Shown here: in pieces, positions 42,820 through 54,146 of the stretch
Position numbering within the stretch: the first letter of the stretch is position 1
Layout: every line of letters begins with the position of its first letter
Notes under the pieces: model-generated
Told to the model about the DNA's origin: nothing
Seen by the model: the letters and a program-made list of their open reading frames with translations, nothing else
The model's database searches: none
NCBI GenBank assembly: GCA_014529385.2
Contig: CM043967.1
Location: 130,445,182-130,509,181, forward strand
From: Adiantum capillus-veneris
Lineage: Eukaryota > Streptophyta > Polypodiopsida > Polypodiales > Pteridaceae
Reading direction: 5' to 3'
Length of the DNA stretch: 64,000 bases
Program-made: the position numbers and the translations under genes

Positions 42820-43516
42820 GGGGAGCAGATGTTGCCGCAGCAGCTAGACGGGCTATCTTCGAGGCTGGCTTGGATGGGGAGTAATCCGCATCCGAGCGTC
42901 CTCTAGATAGGCGTGATTGTAACGAGTGCTTGGTCCAAGCCCAAGTAGAGCGAGCCGTACGTAAAGCAACCTCCTCTGTCCAAGAGTCCTCATGAATGTA
43001 TACATAGCATGGCAAGCACTGTGTATCAGCAAAGAAGTAAACCACAATGTGTCTACATCCTGCTGAATCTGGAGGTGTCCCCGCAAACTTGGCCAATGGC
43101 CACAAATTCTGAAGCATGTCTGTAACTCCTAGTTCTCCTATGTGGTGAGAGAACTCCAGGACCTGTGTGTGTAACCATCCCAACACTGAGTCGAGAGTCC
43201 ACCCTGTCTGGTCTCTACAGCTGGAGCCTCCATCTGTGTCTACTATTGTGTCGGAGAAGCGGAGAGTGATTTCGCTGCAAACGACCTTCACGAGCACTAT
43301 CCAAGGAGTAGTACTGCCAATGTCGGCTGAAGGAGACCTTTGGGAAGAAAGGCAAAAAACGGAGGAAGCGAGAGGGGGGGGGGGGGCCGGGGGCAATGCG
43401 GATTGGCTGGGATATGGGCGCGCGTGGCAGGGCGAGGCAGCGAACGAGCAACGGGCTGGAGAGGCTGCGGACTGGGAATCGGACGCGGTAGCAGGCGGGG
43501 TGGGTGGACAGCGCAC
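42710..43516 (-). pseudogene. LINE ORF1-like protein
   Basis: 268 codons: a Pro/Ala/Ser-rich N-terminal third encoded by very GC-rich DNA, then a folded-looking middle (TGWTLDSVLGWLHTQVLEF, CRHIVVYFFADTQCLPCYVY), then a basic tail. It has no RRM or zinc knuckle I can point to. Position upstream of and overlapping the endonuclease frame makes ORF1 the natural reading. No break is visible; I class it with the dead element. Confidence 0.6.
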
Positions 43517-43694
43517 GGGGCGGGCAAGGGGGATGGCTGCGCAGGGAGGCGGGCAGGGCGCGCTGCGCTAGGGGGCGAGGACAGGGGTGCAGCGCAGGGG
43601 CAGGGAGGGAAGGTAGCGATGGCAAGGAAGGGGGAGGGGGAGCGTGCGGGCAACAATATCGAGTCTTTCTCCAACGTTTTGTGATTTGCCACAG

Positions 43695-44146
43695 TTGATT
43701 GATTTAGATCAGAAAAATGAGTTTGGATTCCATTTTTGCATGTGTTTGATGAACGATTTGGCACTCCGTCTCTTTGTTCATCTACATTGCATACACGATG
43801 TTTTAGGAAGATTAGATTTTTTCCAGTCACTTTACATGGAATGGGTATGTTCATGTTTTTGTGTTGGAGGTGGTTTCAGGAATTTTCAGCCTTGGAGATT
43901 CTTGAAGAAGGTGGACTTACGTCCATAGACAAAGTGGAAGCATTGCAGCAATCAACGATGATTTTGTCGCTTTCGGCGCGGCCCAAAGCAGCAAGCGTTG
44001 CAGATCTTTATGAAGTTCAAGTATCGCACGACCCACACATCAGAGAGGGCCGGCGAAGAGTCCTTTCCAGGTTTCCGGATGCTATTGGCGATCTCCCTCG
44101 ACACCATACAGTTCGGTACCAGTACCTCACTTTGAAAAGGAGGGGT
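43695..44146 (+). pseudogene. B2 internal region, C-terminal part of family B protein
   Basis: It continues B2 after the LINE. The frame from 43736 (DERFGTPSLCSSTLH, FPVTLHGMGMFMFLCWRW, LYEVQVSHDPHIRE, HHTVRYQYLTLKRRG) is the sister of 27068-27461 in B1. It runs to the polypurine tract (AAAAGGAGGGG) and on into the LTR. Confidence 0.65.
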
Positions 44147-45376
44147 TGTCACGTGACACATCCAATCCTATGTGTCCGTGGACAAGCTAAAGCATGACCA
44201 GGGTTCAGTTCAGTCAAGTCAGTCTAGGATAGGCAGTGATCTAGCACTTTTGTGAGTGTTCGCAGACCGTGCATGACCAGTCACTTAGATTAGATGCATA
44301 TCCTCTGGTTGCACACAGCATGATCATCAGCATTCCCATCAGAATTCATCAGAATCCATCAAGGGAATTTTCCAACGCATTAAACCTATTTTCCCTATTT
44401 TTGACATTTTCCACTTATTATTTTTAAGTGACTTTTGTTGGAAAGTAGGTAGGGCAAATTTACTAAGTTTGTATAAGTAGAAACCTAGCGCTAGCACTTT
44501 GTGGTGGAAGAGGCAGCAGGAGCAGGAGCACTCGCTCAACAGGCAACATCTCAGCAGAACCCCCAAGAGGCCTAGCGTTTTTGCATCACAGCAGAAGGCT
44601 AGCGTTTTTGGACCAGATCAGCCAACGTTTTGCATTGGCAACAGCCTGGCGACAGCAAGAAGCAGCAGACTCTCCAACGTTAACACATTTCCACCGCAAG
44701 GACAAAGATCAGCCCTAGCGTTTCTACATCTGCAAGGCACTTCAGTGCTTTTGCAGATCTTCGCGACGGAATCCCCACAAGCATCAGCCTTTTCAGTTTT
44801 CAGCATTCAGTACCCGCAGTAGAACCCCGGAACCTCGCAGATCTCACCTTCCCGCAGCAGTTCCTCGCCGCACGGTCAGATTCCGCAAAGTTCACAGATT
44901 CAGCCCGGAAAACGCAGATTTCAGCATCTGCATTTTCAGCGCGTCGTCGTCGCATCCTCGCCATCGACATCGTCATCGACATAAGAGTCAGAATTCAGCA
45001 GATAAAGATTTGCAGATTTCAGCCCTTAGCGTTTTCAGATTTCAGCCCGTCTCGTCGTCGTCCCCATCGTCGTCGACCTCGTCGGCAAGTCCAAGCATTG
45101 TAGAGATTTGTGCAATCATAGTAGACCGCTCTCGCCATAGAGAGTGGGGCCTTCGGAGGAGGGTTTGACAACATTCTGGTGTCGTATTCTTCTCTCTCTA
45201 TCTCTCAGTCTCATGCACCTTCATTCACAGTGTCCATTCACTTTGTTTGTGTCCATTGCACTATCTCACTAAAGGAACGGAAGGCTCTCCCTTTCGTAAG
45301 TAAAAGGAACCCTTGAGCACAGTTCGGAGCACTCATCTTGAGCAAAGTTCAACATTCACTTCCGCTGCACCTTACA
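44147..45376 (+). repeat. B2 3' LTR
   Basis: TGTCACGTGACAC...CGCTGCACCTTACA, 1,230 bp. TATA-like region near 44470, GCGTTTT words 44570-44720, stem-loop near 45125. Confidence 0.9.
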
Positions 45377-46437
45377 GAGAGGAACCTGGTGTTGAGACAA
45401 GACCTTTGGCAGCTATACATAAGGAGATTCTGGGAGTCACCAGGCTTGGGGACGAAGACGCCTGACTACAGAGACCAGTACCATACTACTTGATGGGTTC
45501 ATACAGAGACCACGCTACATGGACACATACATGCCACATAGTTCACGGGTGGCGATTGGTCAATTGAGAGTGGCATCACACAGGTTAGAGATTGAGATCG
45601 GGAGACATACTGGTGTCCCCAGAGAGGAGCGAGTCTGCAGAGCATGCACAGAGGAGGTGGAGAGTGAGAAGCATTTTGTGTGTCGAAGCAGCACATATAC
45701 TGAGATCAGAGGCAGGTATGAGGCCTTATTCAAAGGGCAGCCCACTCTTCGAGAGATCATGGACTCCCGAGATCAAAGACAGCTAGGGAGTTTCTTACTA
45801 GATATACAGAGCCACCGGGACATACTACTACAAACACACGCAGCTACACAAACAGAGGGGAGACAGTTGCAGCTCACAGACTTCTTTCAGAGGGTTGCAG
45901 TCCGCCCCTCATCCGACACTCAAAGGGGAGTGACACTCCCACAAGCCAAGGCGAGCCGAGCCAGACGACCACCACGAGTCACTGGCTACAGGGGTGCGAG
46001 CCTCCACTATCGACAGATTGAGGAGATCCGGGCCCGAGAGCCACGTGCCACTGAGGAGCGAGTGGCTCAGATGAGGGAGGACCCTGCAGCTTTCAACCGA
46101 GTAGCCCTGGCACGAGACCCGCCCATGTACCACATATTACACCCCCCCATTAGTACAGGATGGAGCTAGATAGCTTGATGCACTCTCATGATTGTACTAC
46201 CCTGAGCATATAGACATGTATATATCCTAGAGATAGAGCTCCATCCCTCCTCAAATATCCCCTGGACATATCACCATCACCATCTTCAGTACATCACTAC
46301 TTATTTTCAGTTTTAGTTCGATTTTGTATTAGTTTTACTTCAGTTGTCTTTCCGATAGACGGATGACATACACACCATGTATATTTGATTTGTCTCATAG
46401 GCCGATTTCGGCCTGACATAGACGTAAAAAATATTTA

Positions 46438-46440
<3 letters not shown>
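45377..46440 (+). pseudogene. LINE F2, C-terminal fragment and 3' region
   Basis: The frame 45519-46169 is open and reads MPHSSRVAIGQLRV, a Cys/His cluster (CRACTEEVESEKHFVC), TEIRGRYEAL, LTDFFQRV and a basic C-terminus. It matches decayed F1 (19132-19596, 28677-28890). 46170-46440 is the non-coding tail, ending flush at a (TC)n run. The 5' part is missing; it starts right after the B2 LTR. Confidence 0.7.

Positions 46441-46534
<94 letters not shown>
46441..46534. repeat. (TC)n microsatellite
   Basis: About 94 bp of TC, directly after the F2 tail. Confidence 0.95.
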
Positions 46535-46536
<2 letters not shown>

Positions 46537-46918
46537 CATCTCTACCGCTCTCTCTCTCGTTCCCTCTCTTCAAGGAAAGATAAAAGGAACCATCATTCAA
46601 GCTAAAAGAAATCACTAACACAAGAAAAGAAAGAACCGGATTTGTGAAAGCGTAAAACCTAGATCTTCACCATTTTAATTCCGCTGCACCTAACAAAGGT
46701 CTAATGAACCATAGTACCATACAACTATCAAAGGTGGCAGGGGAAGATGCAATGAAGACAAAAAATGGCTCGTGATCCTGTGGGCACCTCGACTCGGATC
46801 TAGAACACCTGCAATGCCACATATATGAACAAGGCACACATGTGGAGGGCATTGTGAACATGTTCTCACGTCTTCACACCAGGTCCCAATGAGGATAGAT
46901 GGTCAGATGACCAGTGGG

Positions 46919-46970
<52 letters not shown>

Positions 46971-47072
46971 AGGAAAGGCTCTCCATGTTGATAACAAGCT
47001 GCTCATACAAGTGACCAAGCGTGGTCCGTATATCTGACATGCCCAATGGATAGACCCGAGGTACACAACTAC
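46535..47072. other. Unassigned spacer with small element scraps
   Basis: 46679-46694 (TTCCGCTGCACCTAACA) equals the last bases of a B LTR. 46886-46921 equals a 36-bp scrap of the D LTR (compare 23518-23553). A (GA)n run occupies 46922-46967. No gene seen. Confidence 0.6.
46922..46967. repeat. (GA)n microsatellite
   Basis: About 46 bp of GA at the edge of the D-LTR scrap. Confidence 0.93.
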
Positions 47073-48633
47073 TGAAACCGGCCCGTAGGGTGGTAGACGT
47101 TGGCTTTCACCTGAAATTCTTTACTTTAGACACACACAGAGTACTTTGCAAAGGTAACCTGTAACGAGGATTAACACCTAAGTACACACACGGCTCGGGA
47201 GCTAGAATGCTCCGAGCAGACGCTGACAACCTGTAGGCCCCAAAATTGGCGCCCCTTTCGGTATTTCTTTATTCTTTAACAGAGGCAATAAAACCTGTGT
47301 TCTCCTACAAGCTGCCCCGCACAATCTAGGCTAAGAAACACCTGTTCTAGCCCGATTTCGGTAACATAACTGTACTAGGACGCTTCACAGTCAGTATCCC
47401 CACGCAATAGGTGACTTTCCCGACGCATACGGACACTTTGCAAAACCTGGCGAGAATCTGCAGCACGCTGAATTCTCTGTTTTCTGCCCCGAAAATGCGC
47501 CAGTTCACTTGTACAGCAGTCCTCTTGCGTCCCCGAAACCTCCTGGGGGTATTAGGGTCCATTTAGGGCCAAAACCCTAAACCTGCAAAAATACACAGCA
47601 GGCTGTAATTCCCTGTTTTGGGCTCCGTTTCGCGTGCCAGTCGCATCTGTAGCAAGACCTCGAGCTCCCGCACCAGTAGGGAGATTTCTGGACGAGATTT
47701 CTGGCGTGAAACCTCTCCGCATTCACCTGTACCTGCGGGGGATTAGCCGCTAGCTAATCCAGTACCTGTGCAAGAGGCTCTTGCCTCGGCAATCGCGCAT
47801 GAACCCACATAACTGTACATTGGTCAAATGAAAAGCCCACTAGTGGGGCATAACATACTGCTCGTAGGGGGGAGAGAGAGCAATGCGTAGCGTGTAGGGC
47901 ATCACTCCTAGCACCACACTGTACATAAGAGGGAAAGGAAGCACTCCATAGCTCTTAACCTGTGAACAGACTGCAAAAGAGGCCCTCTCCCAGCTTAAAA
48001 TTCAGCGCCCATTTTTCTGTAGGAGGAAAGTCCATGAGAAATTGACACTCGGCGCATTTACAAGCATTTTCCCGTTTCGGGTTCACCGCTTAAAAATATC
48101 CTGACCGGTTGCCCAGTTGACTTCGCGGCAGAGTTGTAAAATGTTCCCCTAGTCATACCGGAGGTAATGACGCAAACACATTTCTCGGCCCAAAATAGCA
48201 ATTCCCTAAATTTTAGGAGATGCTTCCGTTGGGCTCCCACTGGTCTTCTGACCATCTATCCTCATTGGGACCGCATCCAAAAATGCAATGTGGCCCAACT
48301 ATCGGATACTTTCAGTTGGTAGTCACACCTTGACTTTAGGCCTTTATTGAGTTCACTTCCTAGTATCCACCAACTTGCTAAGTGCGACGGGGGGGACCTA
48401 TATGATCTTGCTCTGAGCCTAGACATCCTCTTACCATACGAATTCTAGTGCCGACCACTACCCATCTACGGGTGAAACTACCGTTCACATTGGCCATGCA
48501 ATGTCCGACCGTTTGCTACTTCAAGCAGAGGTCTCAAAAATAAAACAAAACCCCTTGGAAAGAAACCAACAACTAAAGTTAGCAGTTGCCACGTCCTCGT
48601 GACATAGTTAACAGTTGCCACGTCCCCGTGACA
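47073..48633 (-). repeat. D2 3' LTR
   Basis: Plus-strand ends TGAAACCGG and CCCGTGACA, 1,561 bp. Hairpin motif at 47236-47270, telobox-like CCCTAAACC near 47575. It preserves the empty hAT target site (GGCCATGCAATG near 48493). Confidence 0.9.
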
Positions 48634-48804
48634 TACCCCCCTCTTGAAATCGCAAACGTCCTCGATTGCAAACCATAAATACACGCCACTGATGATCTTG
48701 TGCTATTAACACTCTTTTATCATCGCATGTATCCGCAAGAAAGGTCATAACACATAGATACAAATGACTTAATGGGGCCTTCATACTTTTGTCATTTCTA
48801 TCTA

Positions 48805-49320
48805 TTACATTGAATTCATATGTACATTTGATGTACTAGCTCTATCATTACCCCTCCTTTGCACACGTTGGGTTGGGGCATAAGTAGGCTGTAACCCAAA
48901 GGCTTCAAGGTAAAGCTGCAATACATTTGGTGACTCTGACAGTTCATGCTCTTCCATCCACTTTGCATCCATAGGCGGATAGTTCTTGAACTTCACCAAA
49001 TAGCGTCTTGCAACTTGTCCTTTAACTTTTCTGTCCTTATGTGCCAAAACTTGCTCAGGTACCAGGATCTCATCAAGTTCTTCAACTTCTGGCTGATCCT
49101 CATCTGGCATATCTTGTGGCACATCACCCACGAAGAGTCTTAGAAGACTCACGTGAAATGCATTATGAATCTTCCACGCATCAGGCAATTTCAGCCTGTA
49201 AGCCACATCACTGATCTTGTCAAGCACTTGAAAAGGCCCATAGTAACGCATGCTGAGCTTAGGAAAGAGCCGTTCCTTGCCCTTCATCTTCTTTAACCTT
49301 GCCTTTTCGAACCTTAACAA
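48805..49320 (-). pseudogene. D2 integrase C-terminus and chromodomain
   Basis: True coding starts near 49315 at LLRFEKARLKKMKGK, then [15 protein letters not shown] and a chromodomain ([18 protein letters not shown], then LYLEAFG). The stop is at 48805. The codons upstream in this frame (to 49614) are an out-of-frame shadow: the pol frame shifts near 49315. Confidence 0.85.
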
Positions 49321-50957
49321 CCCAATCACCAGGTGATAACAGCAATTCACGACGGTGACGATCAGCAACCTTTTTCTGCTTTGCCTGAGTCTTCTCCAAG
49401 GCAACTTTAATCTTCTTATACATCTCATCCATGTTCTCAACATATCGATCTGCCTCAAAGATCTTGTCCTTTGTATGCAAAATGGGAGGAACCTTTTTGC
49501 CGCCTTCAACAATTTCAAAAGGTGCTTTGCCAGTAGACGAATGCACCGTATTATTGTACGCATACTCAAGCATAGGCAAATACTGTTCCCACTTGCCCTT
49601 ATTATCTGACACATAGCATTTCAGCAGATCTAAGACAGTAGAATTAGCTTGTGGATCAGTTTGTGGATGAAACGAAGACGAGAACTTGAGTGTAGTGCCC
49701 ATGTTCTCAAACAATCCTCTCGAGAACAAACTGGTCATCCGAGGATCACGATCACTGATAATCGATTGTGACATACCATGGTACTTAAACACATTGTACA
49801 TGAACAAGCGTGCCATCTGATTAGATTTTATCTTCTTCCTGACAGGGATAAAATGGACCTGCTTGCTGAACCTGCAGATAATGGTCCATATACCATCATT
49901 CCCTGTTGGCGTTCTTGCAAGATCAAAGATAAAGTCCATAGCAATGCTTTCCCATGGCCTATCCGGAATCGGCAGTGGTTGTAACAACCCTGGTGCCTTT
50001 TGCCTGTCAAACTTGACCTTTTGGAAAACTATGCATGCTCGCACAAAGGCATCCACATCTCTCCTCAAGGTAGGCCAATAGAAGAATGTCTCTACGACTT
50101 TAACTGTTGTATCAATGCCACGATGCCTTGCATACGGTGGGACATGACTCTCTTCCATGACCTTATGTCGCAGTGGCCTAGTGACACAAAATCTGCCATG
50201 CATCGTCATAAAACCATCTCTGAGGAGGTAGTGCTCGTGATGTTGCCCCTCTTGTAACTGTTCAAAGATCCTTGCAAAATCCTCATCAGTAGTATATTGT
50301 TCCTTCATGTCATCTAACTCATGATGATAAGGAACTGACACAGCTGAAATTTGTGGCTTTCTTGATAATGCATCAACCACAACATTCTTCTTGCCTTCCA
50401 CATGCATAATCTGGAAGTGGAACATAGAAAGAATGTTTGCCCATCGCATATGCTTTTCGGATAACTTTGACTGTGTCAAGAAGTATCGCAAGGTCTGATG
50501 ATCTGTTTGGACAACAAAATCAGCACCTAAGAGGTAGTGCTTCCAACTAGAAAGCGCATGAATCACGGCCAAGAGCTCTTTCTCATAGACTTGCATAGTC
50601 CTCTCTGGCCCTTGCAAAATTCGGCTTTCATAAGCTACTACCCGTCCATCTTGCATTAGCACTGCTCCGATGCTACTGCCACACGCGTCACACTGGACCA
50701 CAAATGACTTTCTAAGATCTGGCAAAACAATAACTGGATCTGAAGTCAACTTTTCCTTTAAGAGACTAAAAGCTGAAATCTCTTTTTGGGTCCATCTGAA
50801 AGTGAACTCTTTCTTTTGCAAAGCGTGAAGAGGCGATGCTATCTCTGCAAAATTTCTGATAAACCTTCTATAGTAGGAACACAATCCCAAGAAGCTTCTG
50901 ACATCGTGCACAGTCTTCAAGTTTGGCCATGTCTTGATAGCTTCGACCCTTGACTGC
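49316..50957 (-). pseudogene. D2 RT end, RNase H and integrase
   Basis: Frame from the RT connection (DVRSFLGLCSYYRRF) through RNase H (VQCDACGSSIGAVL, YEKELLAVIHAL, QTDHQTLRYFL) to integrase. Integrase damage: the zinc CxxC reads CIVF, so one Cys is lost; near HPQTDPQANST the GQSER block is deleted, taking the catalytic Glu. Asp residues remain in MDFIFDLA and SDRDPR. It ends in a frameshift near 49315. Confidence 0.88.
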
Positions 50958-51243
50958 TAGCGCAAAACGCGGAAATCCGTACAGTCTGCCACATCATCAT
51001 GTCAGTGCAATTTCCAGATTTTTCGTACAACTGCCACGTCATCAGTTGCGCAAGTCTTTGTGTGGGTTCTGCTTTATTTTAATGTCTTTTATGTCACTGG
51101 GACCCCATCGGACGGGGTCCCCATAAGTTGGTAGGACTTCTTCTTCTTCTGCTACTTGTTCTTCTTAGGGTTTAGGCCCCTCGGCCGGCACTTGTAAGTT
51201 GGCTCCATTCTTCAGGGCTTTGACACGTCAACAGTTTGTGACA
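50958..51243 (-). repeat. G2 3' LTR fragment
   Basis: It matches the last 285 bp (plus-strand sense) of 3294-3929, ending AGTTTGTGACA. Telobox near 51165. Its other part, including the hairpin motif, is replaced by D2. Confidence 0.8.
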
Positions 51244-52198
51244 TCCCCCCTTCTTGAAAGAAAGTAATTGTCCGCAATTACAGCATATCGGCAAAACAAC
51301 TCAAGTTGCTCAAAAATTTCCGAGGGACATTCAGAGGGACAATCAGTTTGCTCTTTTGTTAAGGAGTTAGCTTCTCCTTTCGGCTCTTTTAATCAAGGAG
51401 TTGGCTTCTCCTTTCGGCTCTTTTGATCAAGGAGTTGGCTTCTTCTTTTGTCCAGATCGGAACTCTAGATATTCCGGTGTAGTAAAATTAGCCATCACAC
51501 CCAGACCGCACTGATCTTCCACAGGTGTCCTGATGCACTAAAATTACATACCCAAGCAATCTCATCCAATTAGGAATATTCAGTGGTTGGCACATCACAA
51601 TGCAACACAAATGCTCACATATGCATGTTACAAGACATAGAAACATAAAGCCGCCAATGAACACTCCTCCCGCATAACCTAACAAGGTCCGGGCCGGGAG
51701 ATATTCAACGACTCCCTCATCACTCCTCCCGCATAACAAAAGTCTGGGCCGGGAGATATAGAGGCCTTTTACAACCAAACACCCCCCAGACCGTAGCCTG
51801 CATTGTTTGGAGGTGCTGAGAGTAACCACTGCTCATACCTCCTCCCGCATAACCATCCAGGTCCGGGCCGGGAGTCACAACAACAATACTCCCCCAGTAA
51901 AATAACCACAAGGGTCCGGGCCATGAGTAAAAACAACACTTTTCAATCATCATTTCTCACTACTCCACCCGGGAGTAAAATCACTAATCATTGAAACCAG
52001 TATTAAAACCAAATTTCAAATCGGCACCAAAAGATACCATCCATTTCAAACAAATTTCAAACAATACTTTCTAGCTATGAAGAGAAACAAGTAGAGAGAG
52101 TTTATTCGAGGTTTTGTTCGGATAACCGAACTTTGAGGACGACTGGCTTGTCCTTCTGCATCACGGTGATGGTTCGGTTCCGAACCTAAAGAGTTGCA
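51244..52198 (-). mobile_element. G2 non-coding 3' internal region
   Basis: Polypurine tract (AAGAAGGGGGGA on minus) at the LTR, then repeated TCGGCTCTTTTGATCAAGGAG and CTCCTCCCGCATAAC blocks. It aligns with 3930-4527 plus 7937-8338. No RT or integrase lies between protease and LTR, which makes G non-autonomous by design or by an old deletion. Confidence 0.7.
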
Positions 52199-52626
52199 TC
52201 ATTCTTGTCGAGCCAAGGCATGCCCAAGAGAACGTCGCAATTGCCCAACTTCATGGAAATCAGCTTTTCCATGATGAATAGTCACTGAAAGAGCACCAAT
52301 GAGCGGTACTACTTTCTGAGTTTGCCCCGTGGCTAGCTCAGCTTCAATTTCTCCACCCTCTGCATCATAATCAAAGTGCATCTGCTTTAAGAATTCTGGA
52401 TGGCTGAAGTTCTCTGTAGCTCCGGGGTCAAAGAAAATAAGGGCTTTGAAGCCATTGACTTTGCCATATGCTCGACACAATTCTTTTGTACTCGCAAGGC
52501 GTATGCCATAAATATCGGGAACTAGTCCAATAGCGGGTCTAGCTCTCTTAACAGGAGGTGGGGTTGGGGTTCTGTCGATCGTTGGTGCAGGCGTAGGCTC
52601 CTCTGGTCTATCAATGCGTTTGGGAC
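52199..52626 (-). pseudogene. G2 protease
   Basis: Minus frame: linker after the zinc knuckle, then LCRAYGKVNGFKALIFFDPG, where DPG occupies the protease catalytic position, and ATENFSHPEF. The sequence fades after HEVGQLRRSLGHA. It continues the Gag frame across the solo LTR at 52627. It would process the Gag precursor. Confidence 0.7.
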
Positions 52627-54008
52627 TGTTGCTAAATTGGCTTTATCTGACAGAAAAATAATTCTAAATGAATTATTGGATTTATAAGTGAGAGGGTTTT
52701 CTCGCTTGGAACACCAAGAAAATAATTCTAAATGAATTATTGGAATTTTAAGTGAGAGGGTTTTTCTCACTGGAGACATCCGAGTACAGAGTATTCCTAG
52801 TGCGTCATTCAAAGTAACGACGGGAGCACTGAGAACGGGAATATCTGTAAGGCCACCAAGAACGGGTACTTCTGATGCGTCACATCGGATGGGTGACAGG
52901 GAGCATCGGAAAGAAGTATCCGACCATCCAGGAACGGACATCTCTGATGCGTCATAGGATGGGTGACATAGAGCATAGTGAAGGGGATTGTACCGTAAGT
53001 TCGGTAGGAAAGAACTAGGTGATGGGTATTCTTGATGCGTCACAAGGTGGATGACGGGTGCATCGGAAAGGGGATATCCATAGTCGAGAGGAAATCCGAA
53101 CTGGAAAAGAGGAATACGCGTAAAGACGCAAGCACAAGAATAAAGATGGGTTCTGAGAAGCTTTTCTTAAAAAGTGGAATATTTTAACGAGTTTTCCGGA
53201 AAGAGCAGACGCTTTCCCACGAGGAATCTATGTTTGCATTGCATTCGTGCATGTGGTTGCATCCAGGGACGCCTCGGAAGTGTTGTGAAAAGCATTGTTT
53301 TAAACTTATAAGGTTTTATTGAGTCTTTGGGCAGGTTCATACCAATTTTAAAATATGCCGGCCGTCCACTTAATAAGTGGGCAGCCACTTAGAAAATAAA
53401 GCAACAAAACCAGCCAACGAATTCTCTCTCTCTCTTTCGGTTAGAACATTAAAAACGAAAAAAAAAAAAAAAAAAAAAACCGGCCGCGATCTCTACGCGA
53501 GCAGCTATTCATGTCGTGGCCAAGGAGCTATAAAAGCACCACACGCCCTCACTGAAAGGAGGTTGCCAACGCCAGCAAGAGAAGACTTTGCCGCCAAAAG
53601 ACGCGAGAGATCGCGAGACTACGAAGCACGGAAGTCGCTTTTCTCGCGCAAGAGCGACAGGTACCTATTGTGGATTCGCCATACGAATTGTTGTCGTGTG
53701 TTTGCGTGTGTGTTTGCAGGTACTTCATCGCGAAGGAGAAGCGAGAAGGCTTCGGCCTACGCTTGGGAATTCTGGAAACGGAATTCGGAAATTGTCTGCG
53801 GAGTCTTAACTCCGAGTACAGACGGAAAAAGGATTGAGAGCTTCTCTCAGATTTCCCTTACGGGAAGGAACGACCATCGAGTCAGAGATTTAGAACGGAG
53901 GGGTTTTCTCCGGTTCTTGTGCTTGTAAAAAGATTCTCCCTAATAAAGAATTCTCTTTAAGGAGGGGGACCAGCCCATCTTCTGGTCCCCAGTACTGTGT
54001 CGATCTTC

Positions 54009-54051
<43 letters not shown>

Positions 54052-54141
54052 TTCTCTCTATATCCTTTGGCTTCAGTATTAAGTGATAAATTCTATTTAT
54101 CCGAGTATATTTTATATTGTTATGCGCTCCCGTTTGTGACA
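52627..54141 (+). repeat. Solo LTR of an A-related family, right-facing
   Basis: TGTTGCTAAATTGG...GTTTGTGACA, 1,515 bp, flanked by GGGAC (52622-52626, 54142-54146). It is the reverse-complement counterpart of the element A LTRs but clearly diverged. It holds several GATGCGTCA...GGGTGAC units (52875-53065), an A run (53459-53479) and (TC)n at 54012-54045. Confidence 0.88.
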
Positions 54142-54146
54142 GGGAC

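Larger units (their letters stand above)
29435..43681 (-). mobile_element. L1-like LINE, left-facing, inserted in B2 and itself interrupted
   Basis: Flanked by a 13-bp target duplication TGATTTGCCACAG (29422-29434, 43682-43694). On the left a run of eight T (29436-29443) is the short poly-A tail of a left-facing element. It has ORF1, an endonuclease, RT and a C-terminal zinc-binding region. Without the insertion at 31298-41269 its own length is about 4.27 kb, close to full length. It carries frameshifts and stops and is dead. Confidence 0.88.
47073..50957 (-). mobile_element. D2: 3' half of a left-facing family D chromovirus
   Basis: 3' LTR 47073-48633, polypurine tract (AAGAGGGGGGTA on minus) just beyond, then chromodomain, integrase and RNase H read leftward. 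At about 50957 the pol text stops and G2 LTR sequence begins, so RT, protease, gag and 5' LTR are lost. Confidence 0.85.

Noticed and set aside
43340-43698. Gly/Arg-rich plus-strand frames
   Set aside because: Antisense of the GC-rich LINE ORF1 start.
46340-46621. Long frames of Ser-Leu or Arg-Glu repeats over CT/GA runs (also 2701-3054, 16511-16978, 18278-18505)
   Set aside because: Microsatellite translation, not genes.
48805-49614. A 269-codon minus frame taken as one protein
   Set aside because: Only the part below about 49320 is real; the upstream codons are out of frame with integrase.
52868-53070. CRISPR-like spaced repeats
   Set aside because: Plant LTR context, degenerate units, no cas genes; better read as LTR regulatory repeats.
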